Positions 1 to 5,141 of a DNA stretch of 6,929 nucleotides are shown here, piece after piece. The DNA is taken from assembly GCA_031424915.1 (NCBI GenBank), contig JANPII010000049.1:1-6929 (forward strand), read 5' to 3'. The notes beneath the pieces are model-generated. The model was not told where the DNA came from. It searched no databases and saw only the letters and a list, made by a program, of their open reading frames with translations. A program made the translations under genes and the position numbers. This DNA comes from JANPII01 sp031424915 (GTDB lineage Bacteria; Pseudomonadota; Alphaproteobacteria; Rickettsiales; Midichloriaceae). Position 1 is the stretch's first letter; each line of letters opens with the position of its first letter.

Positions 1-576
1 CATGAATGCTAGTGTTGCTCTTCCTTCTGCAGTTGCTATGTATTCTTCAAACAATGAGTAATCAAATCTATCAGCAGGAATTGGAATGTTATATTTCTCC
101 ACCAGCAGCCTTATAATTTCAGTTTTTTGATCAAATATTGCGTCCTGTAATGCAATGCTTTCCCATCTTCTTGCCCAGCGTTGCTCTTTCTTATCTCCAG
201 GGTTCTCTCTATTTATATCCATTAACATTTCAACAATATCTACATAGCCTTGCTTTACTGCTACTGAAAATATATGTTGAGTTGGTTTAATTCTACCTCT
301 TGTAATTAACAGCCTAGCTGCTTCTGGCTGTCCTTCTCCAAGCGTATCACCAAGAGCAGTTTGCAGGTCTTGCATATCAGGCAAGCCTTGCTCCTGATTA
401 TCAAGGACATAATTGACAATGTCTAGATGCCCCTTTTGCCCTGCTTCGCTTAGTACGCCTCTACCCCAATAAAGTGCATGTAGATTAACTCCCGCATTGT
501 GTAGCGCTTTTATAGTGGCCAGATCTCCTACTTTTGCTGCTTCTATGAGAGACTTTTCTTGTTCTGTAATTTTCAT
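1..576 (-). CDS. Ankyrin-repeat protein, N-terminal 192 residues (3' end outside window)
   Basis: The reverse strand is open from an ATG at 574-576 to the left edge with no stop, so the C-terminus is missing. The translation begins MKITEQEKSLIEAAKVGDLA and contains several degenerate ankyrin-like helix pairs: about residues 10-32 (LIEAAKVGDLATIKALHNAG), 42-60 (LSEAGQKGHLDIVNYVLDN), 83-95 (GQPEAARLLITRG), 103-120 (FSVAVKQGYVDIVEMLMD) and 141-160 (ending TEIIRLLVEKY). The GHLDIV/GYVDIV-type second helices are the clearest signature. No signal peptide or membrane segment is present in the visible part. Ankyrin repeats bind proteins, and intracellular bacteria often use such proteins as effectors, but nothing here proves secretion or a target. 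The start is supported by a consensus promoter ending about 34 nt upstream; a Shine-Dalgarno is weak or absent. Confidence in the ORF is high, in the ankyrin call fairly high. Confidence 0.82.
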   Translation of the reverse strand, partial: MKITEQEKSLIEAAKVGDLATIKALHNAGVNLHALYWGRGVLSEAGQKGHLDIVNYVLDNQEQGLPDMQDLQTALGDTLGEGQPEAARLLITRGRIKPTQHIFSVAVKQGYVDIVEMLMDINRENPGDKKEQRWARRWESIALQDAIFDQKTEIIRLLVEKYNIPIPADRFDYSLFEEYIATAEGRATLAFM

Positions 577-609
577 GGTTTGCACTACTGTTATTGTATA
601 ATTGTAGTA

Positions 610-638
610 ATTATATTCTTCTTACATACGTATGTCAA
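610..638 (-). promoter_or_regulatory. Sigma-70 promoter for the ankyrin-repeat gene
   Basis: Read on the minus strand, TTGACA (633-638) and TATAAT (610-615) are both perfect consensus hexamers separated by exactly 17 nt (616-632). The start codon at 576 lies about 34 nt beyond the -10 box, giving a 5' leader of roughly 25-30 nt. This is the best promoter in the window and it points only at the ankyrin gene. Confidence 0.75.
624..635. promoter_or_regulatory. 12-bp perfect palindrome inside the ankyrin promoter, possible operator
   Basis: ACATACGTATGT is identical on both strands. It overlaps three bases of the -35 hexamer and occupies most of the promoter spacer, a position where a dimeric repressor would block RNA polymerase. 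The palindrome is seen directly; the operator role is inferred, and no regulator gene is visible in the window. Confidence 0.35.
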
Positions 639-681
639 ATTAATATCTTATTGTGCGATTATCATTTCTCATAAAGAATGA

Positions 682-905
682 TCTAGGAGAACTTGCTTCC
701 CTTTTATATTAAACTCTGTATTTAGCAAAGCTCCCGCAGGTAGAGTCATTGGTAGAGCAAGCTTTGGTATAATATATGGCACTAGTATAAGTAGCGCTGC
801 GCTATCAGTTGAAGTTTCAGCACCTCTGCTTCTGTATTACTTGGGCTAGCTGCAGTGGGCTTATATCAGTGGTATTCTAGAAGCGGAGATGAAAAGGGTT
901 GCTAG
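682..905 (+). pseudogene. Frameshifted remnant of a small hydrophobic protein
   Basis: Two overlapping plus-strand frames read as one plausible protein if joined near 840-846. The first frame (open from 682, stop TAG 847-849) gives ...APAGRVIGRASFGIIYGTSI followed by SSAALSVEVSAPLLLYYLG. The second frame (from about 840, stop TAG 903-905) continues as LGLAAVGLYQWYSRSGDEKG then C. The Gly/Ala/Leu-rich composition followed by a charged tail would suit a membrane-associated segment. No start codon with a ribosome site is evident at the left, so the 5' end is lost too. I do not recognise the family. A direct repeat GGTAGAG occurs twice, 12 nt apart, at its left end. The call rests on composition and frame complementation only. 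Confidence 0.3.
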
Positions 906-1054
906 GACAAAAGTGATAAGACGCTCTTTACATAAAGCTTGAAAGAGTGCGTGCATCGTGCTTATGTCTATTATCTAAGTTGCTTAATACCGTGAGGGGG
1001 AGGGCGTTGTTACTTTTCTTTAGTTAACCCCATGCACCCAGGAGGAAAACGATT
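906..1054 (+). other. Leader region of the HGG-motif gene
   Basis: No gene is visible here. An imperfect hairpin occurs at about 921-952 (CGCTCTTT against AAAGAG-TGCG, with a 2-nt bulge) without a following T-run. A very strong Shine-Dalgarno, AGGAGG at 1040-1045, lies 9 nt before the ATG at 1055. I could not identify a convincing promoter. Confidence 0.4.
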
Positions 1055-1285
1055 ATGGATCAGTGGCAAAATGCGCTTCAAATGGCTAATTTAGCACCAA
1101 GGTGCGAGGCAAAAACGCGTAAAGGCGTTAAATGCCAATCGCCCTCTATGCCTAATGGTAGGTGCCGTATGCATGGTGGTAGCTCACCTGGCGCGCCCTG
1201 TGGCGCTAGGCATGGCAAGCATAAACATGGCTTATGCACTAAAGAAGTGAAAGCCCAGAATATTTATGTTGTGCAGTTGATTTAA
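1055..1285 (+). CDS. Small Cys/His-rich protein with HGG motif (HGGxSTG-like family)
   Basis: This 76-residue protein has the layout of the small HGGxSTG-type proteins found in phage-derived and accessory regions: RCEAKTRKGVKC (residues 16-27), PNGRCRMHGGSSPGAP (33-48) and then HGKHKHGLCTKE (53-64). Cys17, Cys27, Cys37 and His40 are spaced so that a small metal-binding knuckle is plausible, though that is inference. Family members usually read GPKGNxNALKHGxYT after the HGG motif; here that stretch is GAPCGARHGKHKHGLCT, so it is divergent and enriched in His and Cys. The C-terminus is short: after the stop, another frame reads KAAKALEHEVC, so a late frameshift may have trimmed a helical tail. 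The start is firmly fixed by AGGAGG 9 nt upstream. Function is unknown. It has no partner gene nearby and no other phage genes are visible. Confidence 0.72.
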   Translation: MDQWQNALQMANLAPRCEAKTRKGVKCQSPSMPNGRCRMHGGSSPGAPCGARHGKHKHGLCTKEVKAQNIYVVQLI

Positions 1286-1736
1286 AGCAGCTAAGGCTTT
1301 AGAGCACGAAGTATGCTGAGGTGGGAAGTAGCAATATTCAGAAATAGCTTGTGATTTTTCATCTAAATCCCCAATTTTTGGTATGCACTGGGTAATATTT
1401 GTATGTATATCCCAGCAATTCTTATTATGTTCCACAGTAGAAGGGATGTATTGCAAAATAGCTAATGGCCGATGTCTATATATTAAATAACTGGCTAATA
1501 CTTTGAATTTCATAAACTTTTCTGTATATCCTAGTAATAACTAGCACGAAAAACTAAAAAAACTTCACAACCTAGGGTTGACTAGCTACATAGGAAGAGT
1601 AGTGTGATGGGTAAGAAGGGTTTTGAATAAAACCTGCTAGTTGGCTTTTATCTTACCTTTCCTGGCCAATCAGACATGAAGCGGAGGTGCCAAATGCAAG
1701 AAAGTATGCAACGTATAGCTGAATTGTTGCTGAGTA
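1286..1736. other. Gene-poor stretch left of the MITE
   Basis: No convincing gene is seen. A 93-codon minus-strand frame (1232-1513) is open but overlaps the end of the HGG gene, has no good ribosome site and no recognisable motif. A short plus-strand frame from ATG 1676 (MKRRCQMQESMQRIAELLLS) runs into the MITE, terminates just inside it at a TAA, and could be the stump of an interrupted gene. CTAGT/ACTAG arms at 1529-1542 are a minor near-palindrome. Confidence 0.4.
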
Positions 1737-1894
1737 ATACCAAATCTAGGAAATAACTATACACTTGAAGCTGCGCCTTTTTGGTAATTTTACCATTTTC
1801 GCGCCAGTATGTTGAATACAGGTGGCTCAAAGATATGCCAAAATTCCACAAAAATTCTTGCTTCAAGTGTATAGTTATTTCCTAGATTTGGTAT
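1737..1894. mobile_element. 158-bp MITE-like element with perfect 35-bp terminal inverted repeats
   Basis: Positions 1737-1771 are the exact reverse complement of 1860-1894; the outer ends read ATACCAAATCTAGG... and ...CCTAGATTTGGTAT. The 88-bp interior carries a small hairpin (TGGTAA/TTACCA, 1782-1795) and no intact gene. If the repeat is taken to begin at CC, it is flanked on both sides by TA, as expected for a TA-targeting (IS630/Tc1-mariner-like) insertion, but the boundaries are ambiguous because TA is itself palindromic. Frames that cross the element are artefacts of the repeat. The perfect identity of the arms suggests recent insertion or structural selection. No transposase is in the window, so mobilisation would have to be in trans. 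Confidence 0.8.
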
Positions 1895-1904
1895 AAGTGA
1901 GCTG

Positions 1905-2050
1905 CTAGACCTCTTTTCCTCCTAGATCTAGTTGGACGCCGATCTTCTCTAAGATGGGAGACAGATCACTGATTTCCACCTTAATCTGGCTGCAGGGATT
2001 TTGTAAGTATCCCGCACATTCTTATCTGTTGTCAGTGTCCCGGCATATAT
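1905..2050 (-). pseudogene. Possible two-frame gene remnant between the MITE and the beta-lactamase
   Basis: On the minus strand one frame (open from 2050) reads IYAGTLTTDKNVRDTYKIPA then ARLRWKS, and the next frame (1905-2021, stop at 1905-1907) reads QIKVEISDLSPILEKIGVQL then DLGGKEV. Joined near 1980 they make a natural-looking soluble sequence with no start codon or ribosome site, as expected of a decayed 3' end. I do not recognise the family. The second frame is the more protein-like. This is a compositional argument only, and an ordinary intergenic sequence remains possible. Confidence 0.25.
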
Positions 2051-2068
2051 TTACCGAAGTGGGACTTT

Positions 2069-2128
2069 CACAGGGGTATTGTGATGCACGATACCTCTTG
2101 TGTTAACTGCTGTTAAGTTTGCGTTAAC
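2069..2128. other. Hairpin and triple GTTAAC/G repeats behind the beta-lactamase gene
   Basis: Immediately beyond the beta-lactamase stop lie three near-identical hexamers, GTTAAC (2102-2107), GTTAAG (2112-2117) and GTTAAC (2123-2128), spaced 10-11 bp, about one helical turn. They abut an imperfect hairpin at 2069-2102 (CACAGGGGTAT against ATACCTCTTGTG, one mismatch and one bulge). There is no T-run on the minus strand after the stem, so a classical terminator is not supported. The role is unknown. Confidence 0.35.
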
Positions 2129-2941
2129 TTACCTCTCAAGCCGGTCAATTAGGTACCAAAGTTTTATCAGCGCTTCGTTTCTGGCTCTAAATGATGCAAA
2201 GGTGCTTTGTTTTTCGTTATATGCGATATGGCTAGCAAATATGATCCGCCTTCGCCCCTTTTCGATATAACCTACGAACCAGCCATGCTGCAAGTCAGTT
2301 TTGTTACCAAGTTGATTCAACTGGCTACCGTTGCCCGTCTTGCCATATAATTTCCATCCACCAGACATCTCTTGAATAAACATGATGTTTTTAGTCTTAT
2401 CATAAGCCTCTTGGGCTATAGCTAGCTTATGGCCAATAATGTCTTTAAGGAACTCTATTTGCTCTTTCGGTGAAATCTGCAGCGAGCTAGATATCCAAGC
2501 ATGGCTCAGTCCGTTGTTTTGCCCTTTATCTCCAGTCAGATCCATATTACCGTAGCGGAATTGTGTTATGTAGCTACGGAATCTTTCCATACCAAGTTTG
2601 CCAGTCAATAATCGCGAGTACCAAAGGCAGCTGTCCCTCATCCAAGTGCCTGGGTTATGCTCACCTTTGCAAACGTTGATGTAGTGGTCGCACCCCTTCC
2701 CGCAAGGCCAGGATGGATGTTTTTCATCCTGTAAAATGCCAGAATCAAAGCCCATCAAGCTTAGAGCTATTTTAAACGTGGACTGGGGTGCATAACGCGA
2801 CTGGCAGTCTCCCTCTTCTTGCAGAACTTTATCATTCTCCTGGGCTATAAAACAATTATTGGCCGCGAAGGTCGGGCCAGCCCACGTAATCAGGACGAGT
2901 GCCAATACAGCGATCCCCTTATTTACTATGGTTACACTCAT
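2129..2941 (-). CDS. Class D (OXA-type) beta-lactamase, secreted
   Basis: This 270-residue serine beta-lactamase hydrolyses beta-lactam rings through an acyl-enzyme intermediate and is expected in the periplasm. Residues 1-26 form a signal peptide (MSVTIVNKGIAVLALVLITW, then AGPTFA, probable cleavage before ANN). Catalytic motifs are in order: STFK at 54-57 (nucleophile Ser54, Lys57, the lysine that is carboxylated in this class), SCL at 104-106 in place of the usual S-x-V, YGN at 130-132, SHAWISSSLQIS at 147-157 (the conserved Trp and following helix), KTG at 201-203 and GWFVG at 220-224. Length and spacing are those of complete enzymes. Six cysteines lie in the mature part (30, 46, 80, 84, 91, 105), which is many for the family. 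The start is supported by GGAGA on the minus strand (2949-2953), 7 nt before the ATG. It is divergent from the GNAT gene across a 98-bp gap. The relaxed S-x-V position may affect activity or spectrum. Family assignment is firm; specificity cannot be read from sequence. Confidence 0.94.
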   Translation of the reverse strand: MSVTIVNKGIAVLALVLITWAGPTFAANNCFIAQENDKVLQEEGDCQSRYAPQSTFKIALSLMGFDSGILQDEKHPSWPCGKGCDHYINVCKGEHNPGTWMRDSCLWYSRLLTGKLGMERFRSYITQFRYGNMDLTGDKGQNNGLSHAWISSSLQISPKEQIEFLKDIIGHKLAIAQEAYDKTKNIMFIQEMSGGWKLYGKTGNGSQLNQLGNKTDLQHGWFVGYIEKGRRRIIFASHIAYNEKQSTFASFRARNEALIKLWYLIDRLER

Positions 2942-2990
2942 GTGAATTTCTCCGTGTTAAACATTATTAGCCGCTAAAAGCATTGATACC

Positions 2991-3023
2991 TTGACATACC
3001 TCGCTGGTTATAGCAAATATAAT
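2991..3023 (+). promoter_or_regulatory. Possible promoter for the GNAT gene
   Basis: TTGACA (2991-2996) and TATAAT (3018-3023) are both perfect hexamers, but the spacing is 21 nt instead of 16-18, so they may not act together. TATAAT alone lies 16 nt before the ATG at 3040, leaving a very short leader and no clear Shine-Dalgarno, compatible with leaderless or weakly initiated translation. The divergent beta-lactamase promoter must lie in the same 2942-3039 gap, which also holds a small TTAGC/GCTAA inverted repeat. Confidence 0.35.
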
Positions 3024-3039
3024 CAGCAGTAATAGATTA

Positions 3040-3558
3040 ATGGAGAGCTACGTAATACCGGAATTTTATGAGTCTGACCTAGACTGCATCCGGGTAGCCA
3101 AGCATTTTGATATCCCCTCACTCGTCGCCCTTTCATATCAAAAGCGCCGTGCTTATGAAAAAGCTCAGCCTCAGTTTTGGAAATATGCTGGTCCTCAAGC
3201 TGAAATATCTCAAGCCAAATGGTTTGAAGAATTATTGCAGCGAGAGGATCATATGATATTGATAGCAACTAATAATGAAAAAATCCTTGGTTTTATTATT
3301 GGCAAATTAATTTCAGCTCCAGAAGTTTATAACCCTGCAGGGCTTACACTGATGATTGATGATTTTTGTGTAGAGCAAGAAAGCTTATGGGAGACCATCG
3401 GCAAGGAGCTTATTAATCAAATCAAGGCTACTGCAAAAGCAAAAGGAGCCACTCAAATTCTTGCTGTCTGTGGGGCACATGACGCCCATAAAAGTACCTT
3501 CCTTAAAGGCTTAGGGTTAACTATAGCTTCAGAATGGTATGTAGGAGAAATATTATGA
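3040..3558 (+). CDS. GNAT-family N-acetyltransferase
   Basis: This 172-residue soluble protein has the fold order of GNAT enzymes, which move an acetyl group from acetyl-CoA to an amine. After a short leader, CIRVAKHFDIPSLVALSYQK (16-35) is the first strand and helix; MILIATNNEKILGFIIGKLI (72-91) is the central beta-hairpin; LTLMIDDFCV (102-111) is the beta-4 strand; SLWETIGKELINQIKATAKA (114-133) is the helix after the acetyl-CoA loop; and ATQILAVCGAHDAHKSTFLK then GLGLTIASEWYV is the C-terminal part. The canonical R/Q-x-x-G-x-G/A loop is degenerate (SLWETIGKEL). The substrate is unknown; an aminoglycoside or other small amine is possible given the neighbours, a protein or metabolite equally so. 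It is the first gene of a unit whose next ORF begins inside its stop codon (ATGA). The start is the only ATG in frame before a TGA at 2992-2994. Confidence 0.82.
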   Translation: MESYVIPEFYESDLDCIRVAKHFDIPSLVALSYQKRRAYEKAQPQFWKYAGPQAEISQAKWFEELLQREDHMILIATNNEKILGFIIGKLISAPEVYNPAGLTLMIDDFCVEQESLWETIGKELINQIKATAKAKGATQILAVCGAHDAHKSTFLKGLGLTIASEWYVGEIL

Positions 3559-3707
3559 TCACAATTGAGCTTCTCAAAAATCACTCAGCGAAATTCCAAA
3601 TCATAACGGAACTTGCAAGCAAGCTTATAGCACAGCAATTCCCCGAGTTTTCACATCTTACTATCAAGCCTGTGGAATGCAGCGGTCATTGTAAGTTAGA
3701 AGTATGA
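3555..3707 (+). pseudogene. 50-codon truncated ORF, GNAT-like start joined to an APH-like N-terminus
   Basis: The ORF starts in the ATGA that ends the GNAT gene, so translation is probably coupled, and stops at TGA 3705-3707. Residues 16-45 (ITELASKLIAQQFPEFSHLT, then IKPVECSGH) closely resemble the beginning of aminoglycoside phosphotransferase (APH)-family proteins, whose N-terminal lobe typically reads LIxxQFPExxxLxIKPVxxSGHDNRTF. After SGH the match ends and only CKLEV precedes the stop, so the whole kinase (ATP-binding lobe, catalytic HGD loop) is absent. Residues 1-15 (MITIELLKNHSAKFQ) instead resemble the start of many GNAT enzymes, suggesting that a second GNAT gene was deleted into an APH gene. 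Either half could be coincidence; the APH part is the stronger. It could still be expressed as a short peptide. Confidence 0.55.
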
Positions 3708-3728
3708 TATAGTGATAGCCGTGAGTGG

Positions 3729-3839
3729 AAGATGAGGTCTAGAAAGCTACGGGGGCAAGCAACCGTTGCGGGTATACAACAACCGCTGCATGGTACTTGC
3801 TTGCCCCTTTTCCTAAATTTGGTATTATATCCTCATCTT
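3729..3839. repeat. Nested inverted repeats with a MITE-end copy, possible element remnant
   Basis: AAGATGAGG (3729-3737) and CCTCATCTT (3831-3839) are perfect 9-bp inverted arms that enclose the terminator hairpin. Within them, 3809-3825 (TTTCCTAAATTTGGTAT) matches the right end of the 158-bp MITE (1878-1894) at 16 of 17 positions and in the same orientation. At the left side TCTAGAAAGCTA faintly echoes the opposite MITE end (TCTAGGAAATAACTA). This suggests a decayed relative of the MITE, but the interior is different and the shared tract is short. Confidence 0.4.
3752..3811 (+). terminator. Rho-independent terminator downstream of the GNAT unit
   Basis: GGGGCAAGCAA (3752-3762) pairs perfectly with TTGCTTGCCCC (3797-3807), an 11-bp GC-rich stem, followed by TTTT (3808-3811). 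The 34-nt loop can fold further (GCGG with CCGC). It sits 45 nt after the stop of the truncated ORF and before dnaJ, so it would separate the accessory unit from the housekeeping genes. The long loop is unusual for a simple terminator. Confidence 0.6.
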
Positions 3840-3878
3840 ATTTGTATATTAATCGGAGTGGCTCATTCAACCCTCCTC

Positions 3879-3907
3879 TTGATATTTAGGGTTATATGAA
3901 CTATTTA
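3879..3907 (+). promoter_or_regulatory. Putative promoter for dnaJ
   Basis: TTGATA (3879-3884) and TATTTA (3902-3907) are separated by 17 nt and lie about 50 nt before the dnaJ ATG, a reasonable sigma-70 arrangement. The same site includes CTTGAT followed 17 nt later by ACTATTTAT, which recalls alphaproteobacterial heat-shock (RpoH) promoters, but the spacing does not fit well. Transcription start and heat control are inferred only. Confidence 0.4.
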
Positions 3908-3959
3908 TATCCATGCTGACGCGCATATTCAAACCAAGAAACAGGACCAAGGTATATAA

Positions 3960-5111
3960 ATGGCTCAAAAAGATTACTATGCTATATTAGGTGTAGACCG
4001 AAAAGCATCTGCAGGCGAAATTAAAAAAGCATTTCGCAAGCTTGCTATGGAATATCATCCAGATAAGCATCACGGTGATAAGGCAATAGAGCAAAAGTTT
4101 AAAGAAATCAATGAAGCTTATGAAGTTCTCAAAGATGAAGAAAAACGCGCAGCTTATGATAGACACGGTAGTGGTGCTTTTCAAGGTGGCGGCTTCAGCC
4201 AAAGTGGTTTTAGCCAAAGTGGGTTTGACCGTAATACTGATTTTTCTGAATTTGCCGATATGTTTAGCGGCTTCTTTAATGAGGCTATGGGCGGCGGACA
4301 GCGACAGCGAGTAGATGCAGGACGTGGCTCAGATTTAAGATATGACCTTAATATTACCCTGGTAGAGGCTTATACTGGCATCAAAAAGAGAATTAGCTAT
4401 AAAACTGCTTCCGAATGTGAAAGCTGCAAAGGCACTGGTTCTGCCACTAATTCAGGGTTAGTGGATTGCCTGTCATGCCGGGGCTCAGGCCGCATGCGGG
4501 CACAGCAAGGCTTTTTTGTAGTGGAGACAACCTGTAACAGATGTGCAGGCGCAGGGAAGATTGTAAAAGACCCATGCAAACCTTGCCATGGAGAGGGACG
4601 ATTAGTGCGGGAGCGCACTTTAGTGGTGACAGTGCCTGCAGGAATCGAAAATGAGCATAGAATTAAGCTTAAAGGTGAGGGTGAGGCAGGGTTGCGTAAG
4701 GCTGAAAGCGGGGATCTGTATATTTTTATACATGTTTCATCGCACCCGCTGTTTCAGCGGCGAGGAGCAGATTTATACTGTAAAGTACCGGTAAAAATCA
4801 CAACAGCGACGCTTGGCGGTGTAATTGATGTTCCAACTCTTTCAGGCAAAGCAGAAAAGGTGCGGGTAGATAGTGGTACCCAACATGGAAGACAATTAAA
4901 AGTCAAAGATAAAGGTATGCCTATACTCAATTCTAAACAGTATGGAGACTTGTTAGTAGAAATAGATATTGAAGTGCCAGTGAAGCTAACTAAGAGGCAG
5001 CGTGAATTGTTGGAGGAATTTGAAAAAGAGAGCCCAGCTGATTCCAACCCAAGATGTAATGGATTCTTCAGTAAAGTTAAGGAGATGTGGGATAGTTTTA
5101 CTAAAGAGTAG
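3960..5111 (+). CDS. dnaJ: Molecular chaperone DnaJ (type I Hsp40)
   Basis: DnaJ stimulates DnaK ATP hydrolysis and delivers unfolded clients to it in the cytoplasm. All four regions are present: J domain (about 4-69) with HPD at 33-35 and the KFKEINEAYEVLKD helix; a Gly/Phe-rich linker (about 70-114) holding a tandem FSQSG FSQSG duplication; the zinc domain with four intact CxxCxGxG motifs, CESCKGTG (153), CLSCRGSG (170), CNRCAGAG (192) and CKPCHGEG (206); and the client-binding C-terminal domain with ADLYCKVPVKITTATLGG (270-287). The end, NGFFSKVKEMWDSFTKE, is typical of alphaproteobacterial DnaJ. At 383 residues it is full length. AAGG sits 7 nt before the ATG. Neither dnaK nor grpE is in the window, so this copy is separated from its usual partner at least on this side, and it heads a run into folate genes. 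Confidence 0.97.
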   Translation: MAQKDYYAILGVDRKASAGEIKKAFRKLAMEYHPDKHHGDKAIEQKFKEINEAYEVLKDEEKRAAYDRHGSGAFQGGGFSQSGFSQSGFDRNTDFSEFADMFSGFFNEAMGGGQRQRVDAGRGSDLRYDLNITLVEAYTGIKKRISYKTASECESCKGTGSATNSGLVDCLSCRGSGRMRAQQGFFVVETTCNRCAGAGKIVKDPCKPCHGEGRLVRERTLVVTVPAGIENEHRIKLKGEGEAGLRKAESGDLYIFIHVSSHPLFQRRGADLYCKVPVKITTATLGGVIDVPTLSGKAEKVRVDSGTQHGRQLKVKDKGMPILNSKQYGDLLVEIDIEVPVKLTKRQRELLEEFEKESPADSNPRCNGFFSKVKEMWDSFTKE

Positions 5112-5141
5112 GCCCTTCAATACAATTGCAGTAAGTATTTT

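Noticed and set aside
725..790. tRNA gene suggested by TTGGTAGAGC
   Set aside because: The apparent D-stem GCTC/GAGC would enclose a loop far too long, and no T-arm (GTTCGA-type) or acceptor pairing follows.
1232..1513. 93-codon minus-strand ORF
   Set aside because: It overlaps the well-supported HGG gene, lacks a ribosome site at proper spacing and shows no motif; kept only as a note in the gap entry.
1648..1866. 72-codon minus-strand ORF through the MITE
   Set aside because: It starts at a TTG, most of it reads the inverted repeats and interior of the element, and it has no transposase motif that I can recognise.
2102..2128. Integron attC site behind the OXA-type gene
   Set aside because: One RYYYAAC match (ACTTAAC, minus strand) exists but no matching GTTRRRY partner at a suitable distance was found, and no integrase or cassette array is present.
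3023..3268. 81-codon minus-strand ORF opposite the GNAT gene
   Set aside because: Shadow of the GNAT reading frame, without recognisable motif.
3690..3722. In-frame continuation of the APH match after an inserted 24-nt tract (GAT AGC CGT resembling DNR)
   Set aside because: Only three codons are involved and a stop lies within the supposed insert; chance is the simpler explanation.
3876..3910. Heat-shock (RpoH) promoter before dnaJ
   Set aside because: CTTGAT and CTATTTAT are suggestive, but the spacing is off from the alphaproteobacterial pattern; a sigma-70 reading fits better.
3987..5047. Several ORFs of 67-97 codons on both strands inside dnaJ
   Set aside because: They are shadows of the complete dnaJ frame, with no ribosome sites or family features.
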